A DNA stretch of 64,000 nt from Isoetes taiwanensis (taxonomy: Eukaryota > Streptophyta > Lycopodiopsida > Isoetales > Isoetaceae). How positions within the stretch are numbered: the stretch's first letter is position 1; every line of letters begins with the position of its first letter. The stretch lies in NCBI GenBank assembly GCA_021234155.1, contig JAJEKV010000240.1, positions 370,001 to 434,000 on the forward strand, written 5' to 3'. Made by a program: the position numbers and the translations under genes. The notes beneath the pieces are model-generated. The model was not told where the DNA came from and ran no database searches. It worked only from the letters and a program-made list of their open reading frames with translations. Shown here in pieces: positions 57,478 to 64,000 of the stretch.

Positions 57478-58390
57478 AGAGAGATTAATTATGGCACTTT
57501 TACGAGGTTCGAGGGTGCACCCAGAAATAACTGCACTCTCTTCCTCTTCCTCCCCGGCCGATTCATCCTCCCCTGTTTTCTCTGCTTCCTGTTTTCTGTT
57601 CGCACTCTCGAGTTCCCGCCTGGCGATCGACCGACTTGATCAATTCCGACTCGATCTTATGACAGCAGCGTGGTCGACCGATCGCGACGCATCCAGTGCC
57701 GAGGTTTTCGCGCAGTTAGAGTGCTCGAGCGGCCATTATTGCCTAAGAAGAAAGTGAGGTTCCTTTCTGTAAGTTTTTAGCTCTATTTCTTACAGTTGTT
57801 CTTGTTATTTCTATATCCTTTACTGTATTCTTACTTACATTATTCCTTTGTAGTATTTAGAGGACTTACTATCCCCTGATACAATTTCCAGCACGACAAA
57901 TCCCTATTCTCGCTTTGCAAGTGCCTGTGTGTGCAAGGAATCAAACATGGAAGCTGCCTCTTCATCCAGCAAATCTTTATGTTCTCTGTTTTTTTTCACT
58001 GTTTCCCTCTTTTTCACATTTTTTCACTGTTTCATGTTCTACTCTATATCTGTTTTCTGCTTTTGTTTTGTTTTTTGTTTTTGTTTTCTTCCTCTTTGTT
58101 TGTATTGTTTAATTGAATACCTTGGTACAGGCATAAGTAAGACTAGGGGCAAGCAACCGAATTAGGAATCATCCAGAGACAAGTGATAGGACTAACAACA
58201 AGAATATAACTATGAATGTCTCATAACAGAAATTCCATAACAAAAGAAAGAACTATGAATGTTTCATTGCACAGAGCATTTTTAACACCTAATTCAATCC
58301 TTCAGGTTTAGTAACTTAAAGCATTGCGTTCTTTTGTTCTAACTCACAGAACATCCTCCGTTGCAGGAAAGGTGTAGACTACACCCTGCA
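57478..58390. other. Upstream or 5' UTR stretch of the HAD-type gene
   Basis: A plus-strand frame at 57,491-57,757 (serine-rich, starts MALLRGSRVHPEITALSSSS) might be a first exon, and 57,900-58,110 is T-rich like an intron. No domain is recognised and no exon series can be confirmed. Confidence 0.35.
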
Positions 58391-59307
58391 TTCTCGACTC
58401 ACGAGTCGAGAATGCCTCAGCCAGCCAACACGTTTTTTCTCTACTCAAGACTCGATAATGCCATAGTTAGTTACCGCCTTTGTGTGCATTCTCGACTCGC
58501 GAGTCGAGAATGCACACAGCAAGCCAACACGTTTTTTCTCTACTCGAGAGTCGAGAATGCTATAGCCAGCTACAACCTTTTTGTGCATTCTTGACTCGCA
58601 AGTCGAGAATGCCTTAGCCAGCCAATTCTCCTGTGTCTGGTCGCAGGTGCCTCGACCCAGACAGAGCCACGTTCCTTCGAACCATCTTCCTCGAATATTG
58701 CGAAGGGGAGGAGCTTGAACTGGATGGAGGCCTCTGCAACTAGCCACAGGGAAATGCATCCTTAAGGCCAGCATCCTTAAGGCGAGCTGACTGTTTTCTC
58801 ACACACAGCAATGCCAGGGCCTTACAGGCCACATCCACCCTTGACCCGCCTGATTGACAAAGTCAGCACTGATGGTGCGACAGGTCCCAAGAGTTATCAA
58901 GTACTTCATAACCAGCTTGGTTGAGGAAGATCAAATTGTATGCGAGTGGTACATGAATGGCCTGTTCTCTCAAGGGGCTATGATGTATGGAATGAAACCA
59001 ATATCCGTTGTTGGGAATAAGGACATGATTGAAACCATTCGGTCATACCTGGACCTACTTCATGAGCATTTCAAAGAGAAGAAGACAGCTGGAAGCAGTA
59101 AATACGATGATGACAGAGACAAAGCTGACAGCCAGGGAGATAAAGATGACGGTGATGTCCAAGGTTTAGACGAGAATGCTGCGGAACAAATTCTGGAGAA
59201 TTTGAGATTGAGGTGAGTTCACTTTGCTCTCGGAGTATTTCTCGACTCGCGAGTCGAGAAACCTCCGAGTCTTTAACTTTTTCCTTTCTCGACTCGTGAG
59301 TCGAGAA
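58391..59307. repeat. Dispersed palindrome family (CTCGACTCGCGAGTCGAG)
   Basis: At least six copies of a palindrome with core CTCGACTCGCGAGTCGAG or one- to two-base variants: 58,391-58,412; 58,481-58,518 (38 bp, perfect); 58,541-58,560 (shortened); 58,588-58,611; 59,238-59,261; 59,286-59,307. A decayed copy is at 58,441-58,460. The first five are separated by related spacers (gccagccaacacgttttttc, gccagctac). The last two lie inside the intron 59,213-59,342. Each could fold into a long hairpin or cruciform. Confidence 0.93.
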
Positions 59308-60182
59308 CCTCGTTTCGTAACTGACGTCTTTCATCATTCCAGGGACATCGAGCGCAACCAATCTGGATCATTGACATTATCACAAGGATCTGTTGGCGGT
59401 TCAACTCATCAGAAGGATACTGCATCCAAAAAAGGCAGTCAAGAACAAGACAGTGCGACCATTAAGAAAGGACCTGAGAGAATAATGATCCCGCATATGG
59501 ATCCCGATCAAGAGGAAATTTGGTCAGAGCCAAACTCAAACTGAGATCCAGAGGCGCCCACCAAGCTTATAATTTTTGACGTCAATGGAGTATTGGCTGC
59601 AGTATACCACGATGGTGAAGTCCCTAGGCTTAACACCTCGCAGAAGCCGACAAAAGTGGGGTCTAAAATCGTGTATCCTCGGCCTAAAGCAAAGGAAATT
59701 ATTGAATGGTGCCTGGAATGGGGATTCGAAGTGGCCATATGGTCTTGTATGGCCAAGAAAAATGTTGTCAATGTCCTTGGTGTTCTCGGCCTTCCAGTTT
59801 TGAAGTTCAAGTTTGTTTGAGGAAACGAAAGGGTCGAGCATGTGTCAGACCTCGATCCAGCCATCACAAAGGGGAAGCCTATTATGGTGAAAAGGCTGGA
59901 TAGGGTTTATGAAGTATACCAGGACTTTAACAAACACAACACGCTGATCATAGACGACTCCGCCTACAAAGCTATCATAACTCAGACAATACAATCATTG
60001 CCAATAGTTATCGACCAGAAGAGTATGAAACGGATAGGTGGTTGTCTTTCAATCTCGTTCTGTGTTGGCGGATTGTGGCCGATGTGATTAGGAGCTATCC
60101 GAACCTCAAGCAAGTCGATCCAGAGAGCAGCGCGATCATGAGGGCTATGGACGACAAATATTATGGTGATCAAGAAGAGTGA
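58645..60182 (+). pseudogene. FCP1/NIF-type HAD phosphatase gene, decayed
   Basis: A possible exon (from 58,645 after gtcgcag) reads LDPDRATFLRTIFLEYCEGE. An exon ending at 59,212 (EEDQIVCEWYMNGLFSQGAM, then an acidic tail) joins across intron 59,213-59,342 (GTGAGT...CCAG), in phase, to DIERNQSG. The phosphatase domain follows from about 59,551: KLIIFDVNGVL (HAD motif 1, with Asn for the second Asp), EIIEWCLEWGFEVAIWSCMA (motif 2 region) and HNTLIIDDSAYK (motif 3), ending WLSFNLVLCWRIV...YYGDQEE at TGA 60,180. Two in-frame TGA codons (59,542; 59,818) and a one-base loss near 59,974 break it. In the family such enzymes dephosphorylate proteins such as the Pol II C-terminal domain; the D-to-N change makes activity doubtful. 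Confidence 0.75.
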
Positions 60183-60199
60183 CCTACGCTTTGGATAAT

Positions 60200-60720
60200 T
60201 TGTTAGTCCAGTGCCTCTGGTTGGGACTATTCATGCATCTGACGGACCAGGTCAAGCTCAAGGATCCACATCGACCCACGGGTCAGCCATCAAAGGCTCG
60301 CCAGAAGACCAAGCGGCGGACCACTTGATCAAAGCCTGCGTGTCCCGTCAACAGAGGCGCCCATTTCGGACAAGTGGCGGCCCGTCCGCCCGCGTCGGCG
60401 TGATTCTAGGCACTTCAAAGGCACCGCCAATATTCTGCAAATCGGGGCCTCCTTCCGTGAGTCGGCACCGAGATCGAGATCCGAGAAAGTGTCTATATTG
60501 GGCCAAAGGCCATTGTACTATATATATGAGTAGAGCTAGCACATGAGTTTTTAGATGAGTTTTGAGTCTTGTCTCTCTTCAGTCTTCTCTCGATTTCGAG
60601 AGCTCATGTATGTTCATCATTGATATCAAGGAAGCTTATCATTTTCCTCTCATTGTTCTCTTTTGTTACGTTTTCTTCTTCTTGTTCTTTTCTTGCAAAT
60701 CCAGCGTGACATAGTCCCGG
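60200..60720 (+). promoter_or_regulatory. Probable 5' LTR/promoter of a second Gypsy element
   Basis: TGTTAG at about 60,202 may be the LTR start. A TATA-like actatatatatgag (60,517-60,530) is followed by T/C-rich sequence before the gag region. The 3' LTR is outside the window, so the borders, primer site and duplication cannot be verified. Confidence 0.4.
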
Positions 60721-61399
60721 ATTCTCTGTTAGATCCAAGGGTCCTCACGGAGGGCTGTCTTGCGAGGAGTTTCGAACCGGACCCCAAAACATCGCCGCTG
60801 CCGGGTGCGATTCGATTTTCCTTTCTTACGTCGCCATATGCGTCCGAAACTTCACGCCCGGAAGAACTCCTTTCCCGACGGCGTCTCGCTTTGGGCGCCA
60901 TCATCGGCCGGAAGCTGTTCGTGACATGTATGGATGCGCTTATGACATAGAGGGAGGCCACATTCGGTCTCGGGCTCGGGCCGGCGCCACCCACCCCTCG
61001 TGTCATGTCTCGTCCAAATTCTCCGCCTCAAGCGTGCAAACATTACTCACAACCTCGTCTCCTCATCACTATCGGGGAGCCCTATACAGCTCAACTTTGC
61101 TCAACCTTACTTTCATAAATTTAACATGCCTTCATCGATCGAGTCTTACGGCCATACGCCTCTGCCTTCACAAACCATCATCTCCTACTGGGTGGACCGG
61201 GATATCCTCATGTCTCTTTTGCTCCTCTCCAGGAATTTTTCTCCCCTACCTTTCCCACCGCTCTTCCTGTTTTACAATCTTACTGAGACCTCAAACCCAA
61301 TGATCAGGCACCTCCCGTACCTCCACATCAGCCACCCCTTCCGCAGGGTCTTTCCAGCACCATACCCCCTCCAACTCCACCTCAATATCCTCATTATCA

Positions 61400-62620
61400 T
61401 GTTCCTGTCCAGCCCAGCACTTTTACTTCTACCTTTCAGACCCTTAAGCTGACTTATCCTACCTTTGGCAATACGAAAGGCAAACCATTAGACCAAAGTG
61501 CTCAGGCCCATATGGAAGAATTCGAGGCTCTGGCTGTCCTAAATGGTCATGCGCAACCTCAACTGAAATTCCACATCTTTTCCACCACGCTGCGTGACTC
61601 CCCTCATCAATGGCTCATGTCCAACAAAAGCCACTGGAAACAAGATTGGTCCCAAATGAATGGCGCTTTTTCTTTCTCACTATGGGACCACGGATGATGA
61701 TCAACTTCATCTCAAGCAACTCAATGACCTTCAACAAGAGCCCACTGAGTCCATAGGGGATTTTGCGATCGACTTCACATTCTCGCTAAGCAAACTCAAG
61801 GGTACCCCACACGAGGCGGATCTTGGTCCTGGTTTCTCCAAGGACTTCCTCCGGCTATCCGACTCATGACCAGAATACTGCGCCAAGACTTTGGAGGCTA
61901 TCGATCTTGTCAATCACTCGATCAATGTTTCCTCCCGTGGCGTGGTTTCCGGGAGCTCCCTTTCATTCCACCCGTCATGGTTCCCCGGCATTTGTTCAAC
62001 CTCAACATGCGCCAATCCGGTAGCCGATCCGGATCTGGTGCCATATCGCAAATATCAAGGCCACTTGGCGAATGAGTGCAACTCCACCAATGGCCCCTCA
62101 TTTGTAAACGCCGCAACATGTGCAATCATGCCACGGAAGAGTGCACTCGCACTCATCCTACACTTTTCGCAACAAGATGGTTTATCAAGTGCAAACAACA
62201 CCTCGGCACCAATTGCCATATCAGCGACCACCACTGCGAGCGCAACCCAATCAACTCTATCAGCAAGCGGGGAGCAGCGGCGGGGACCCAACACACGTCC
62301 TCCTTTTGATCCGCCCGAAGCTCGGTGTTATCTTTGTCAAGAATGGGGTCATACCACCACGGCGTGTCCTCAACTTCCACAAGTTCAGGTGCGGCTTCAC
62401 GGCACAAATCGGACCACATCGGTCCGCCTCACGGCTTACCAACTTTGGATTGCCAATGGCAAACAAGGCCAGCGTCACGGTTCTTGGGAAGCCACCTCGT
62501 GCACCTCGGCAATCACGCTATCAACCAGGCTCCACGCAAATCAACCTCGGATGGATCAACAAGCACGGGGAAGAAATTTTTCAAGCTCTTAATCCTCTAG
62601 TCCAGCCATCAAATTGGGTA
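61400..62620 (+). pseudogene. Gag region of the second Gypsy element
   Basis: Open stretches in several frames: LTYPTFGNTKGKPLDQSAQA, HMEEFEALAVLNGHAQPQLK and HIFSTTLRDSPHQWLMSNKS (61,450-61,640; capsid-like with a PxWL-type block), then LKQLNDLQQEPTESIGDFAI (61,700-61,760). The zinc knuckle CYLCQEWGHTTTAC lies near 62,325-62,366, and a degenerate one (YRKYQGHLANEC) near 62,043-62,080. Many frameshifts. Confidence 0.75.
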
Positions 62621-63180
62621 GGTTTGGTTTCACGCCCGCACGAGGCGTCCACGACCCTTAATCATTATTTCCTAAAGGCCGCGAAACCTGCCTTTGCGGT
62701 CGACACAATTCCTCATAATGAAGAAAAAAAGGTTCACTTTGCACCGACTTGGAGAAACTCATGCCGCATGTCATGCCTAAAGTTCGCCAAAAGCATTACG
62801 AACCTCATGCAAAATTTGTTGAAGGCCAAGACGTTGGCTAATGTTCATGCCACCACTAGAGCTCAACACGGACAAGAATCTCCTTCCATGTCTCAACCTC
62901 CACACTCTCGACCATATCCAAATATCGCCGGAGGTAGACCTCCTCAAAAAGTTGCAGCTTCCTTACCACGCACTCCAAAGCACTGCGGATCCATCCGCAG
63001 ATCCTTTTTCTCATGTGCCTCTGGAACTCCAAGAGGAGCTGGCAAAAATCAAAATTCCTCTAAGTCTTGCAGCGATTTTGAAACTACGTCACGCTCTCAA
63101 GGACCCGTTACCACTCCGATTGTTTTAGTTGGGGCTGTTGCTACCTCTACACCCACGGTACATGCCACGGTGGGCAATCA
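62621..63180 (+). other. Gag-protease linker of the second Gypsy element
   Basis: Open in part (for example VDTIPHNEEKKVHFAPTW near 62,700; LEELAKIKIPLSLAAILKL near 63,040), without a recognisable catalytic domain. The latter phrase resembles spacer sequence before Tat/Gypsy proteases. Confidence 0.45.
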
Positions 63181-63510
63181 GCAAGTCAACCATGTTCAAA
63201 TTGGCCGGAGGTAGCGCAGTTAATCTCATCACCGGATAAAATCCGCAAACAAATGGGCATCAAACAACTCTATCGTGCTCCATATGACATCAAATTGGCC
63301 AATGGCCATATCACGAGACCTCAAAGCGTCACGCCTCTTCTTCACATCAACATTGGTGATCTCGGATTCCCCTTGGAATTTGGTGTTTGGAAGGTTGGAG
63401 AAGATCCGGTGATTATGAAATGTTGGTGTGGACCTTTTCTCCGCTTGGGCCAAGAGTATCCATTCTTTGGGCCGCGGATGGGTTATAGTCATCACGGATG
63501 GTCACCTTAA
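63181..63510 (+). pseudogene. Protease domain of the second Gypsy element
   Basis: KLAGGSAVNLIT (near 63,200-63,235) corresponds to the retropepsin DGGSAVNLI active site but has Ala where Asp is expected. After a one-base shift it continues DKIRKQMGIKQLYRAPYDIK and LANGHITRPQSVTPLLHINI, the usual strand-rich body. The lesion and lost Asp mean it is inactive. The pol domains are beyond the right edge. Confidence 0.7.
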
Positions 63511-64000
63511 TGCCACCATGGATTTGGAAGCAGGCAAAATCATTTTAAAAGTCGACAATCTTTGAACCCTCTCTCCGAGGCCGAATTCGAGGGGCGCCCG
63601 AATATCTATCAAGTTCGGGCTCCACTGCTGAGTGCGCCCTCTGTCATCCTACCCCGAATATCTTTGATCCTTGGGAGAAATGACTCTTGATCGGGACCGG
63701 GCTGTGGGCTGCTTTGCTTGACCCTTACCGGCTCCTTGCAATCGCATCCAACGTGTTGATCACTTTTGAATCTTTGAATCTCCCGCGCCTCTGTAGATGT
63801 ACATCTTCGTTCGAAGCAACCTCTGGCTGGATGAAACTCAACAACCTCTCTTTTTCACCACCTTGAGTGCCACGCATCTGTTATGCTTCAACCTCCTGCT
63901 CATATTGTCGGGACCACGAAGTTATCCCCATATTCAAACTCTGAAGTCGAGATTGTGGGCGTAGGCAACAATCACTGTCCGGACACCCTATCGTGGCAGG
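63511..64000 (+). other. Right edge, within the second Gypsy element
   Basis: No clear domain in the last 490 bases; there are short open frames only. By position it should be the protease-RT linker or an early RT region, but no RT motif is visible. Confidence 0.4.

Noticed and set aside
58361-58594. Open frame with repeated Ser-Arg-Glu phrases
   Set aside because: It is generated by the palindrome repeats, which are open on both strands.
58391-58611. CRISPR-like array
   Set aside because: The repeats are palindromes with unequal, related spacers in plant DNA, and no cas genes are present.

Overview
The window is nuclear DNA from a land plant. It shows spliceosomal introns with GT/AG borders, plant-type LTR retrotransposons and LINEs, hAT- and Mutator-type MITEs, and fragments of plant gene families such as ACR/ACT-repeat and TPR/SET-type proteins. 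There is no bacterial, organellar or rRNA signal. A seed-free plant such as a fern is my guess, because of the transposon mixture and the very short introns, but this is weak. Almost no intact host gene is present; the window is a graveyard of transposons with a few short or broken host genes.

Positions 1-20,000: low-coding DNA with several small tandem repeats, candidate minus-strand exons at 1.6-2.0, 5.1-5.5 and 8.0-8.8 kb, a 180-bp dispersed repeat at 5.84 and 8.79 kb, foldback and SINE-like elements, and LINE fragments at 4.2, 9.6 (with an 11-bp target duplication), 10.4 and 15.2 kb (apparently 5'-inverted). The clearest protein-coding stretch is a TPR protein at 12.4-13.3 kb.

Positions 20,000-37,850: the decayed ACR (ACT-repeat) gene at 19.9-22.2 kb on the minus strand has recognisable exons, a frameshift, a lost splice acceptor, a LINE in an intron and an 844-bp inverted-repeat element carrying tRNA-like modules. 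Next come ATGGTT-rich repeats, LINEs at 26.6-27.9, 29.2-30.0 and 30.7-31.2 kb, a transposase fragment at 28.3 kb, a Mutator-type MITE at 33.2 kb, two adjacent foldbacks at 34.0-34.3 kb, and a 673-bp tandem repeat with inverted telobox motifs at 36.1-37.85 kb.

Positions 37,850-56,790: a four-part nest. A DUF7869-like transposase gene (minus strand) was split by a large Tat-like Ty3/Gypsy element (38,105-55,024; target duplication GACAT). That element was then hit twice by one small non-autonomous LTR family, in opposite orientations (42,912-45,980, duplication GTCTG; 52,017-54,897, duplication CTTGG). The Gypsy domain order, gag, protease, an extra RNase H, RT, RNase H, integrase, is unusual.

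Positions 57,000-64,000: a hAT-type MITE whose target duplication is a G-box, an ACGT-motif cluster, a decayed FCP1/NIF-type HAD phosphatase gene with in-frame TGA codons and a family of palindromes in its non-coding parts, then the gag-protease half of another plus-strand Gypsy element running off the right edge.
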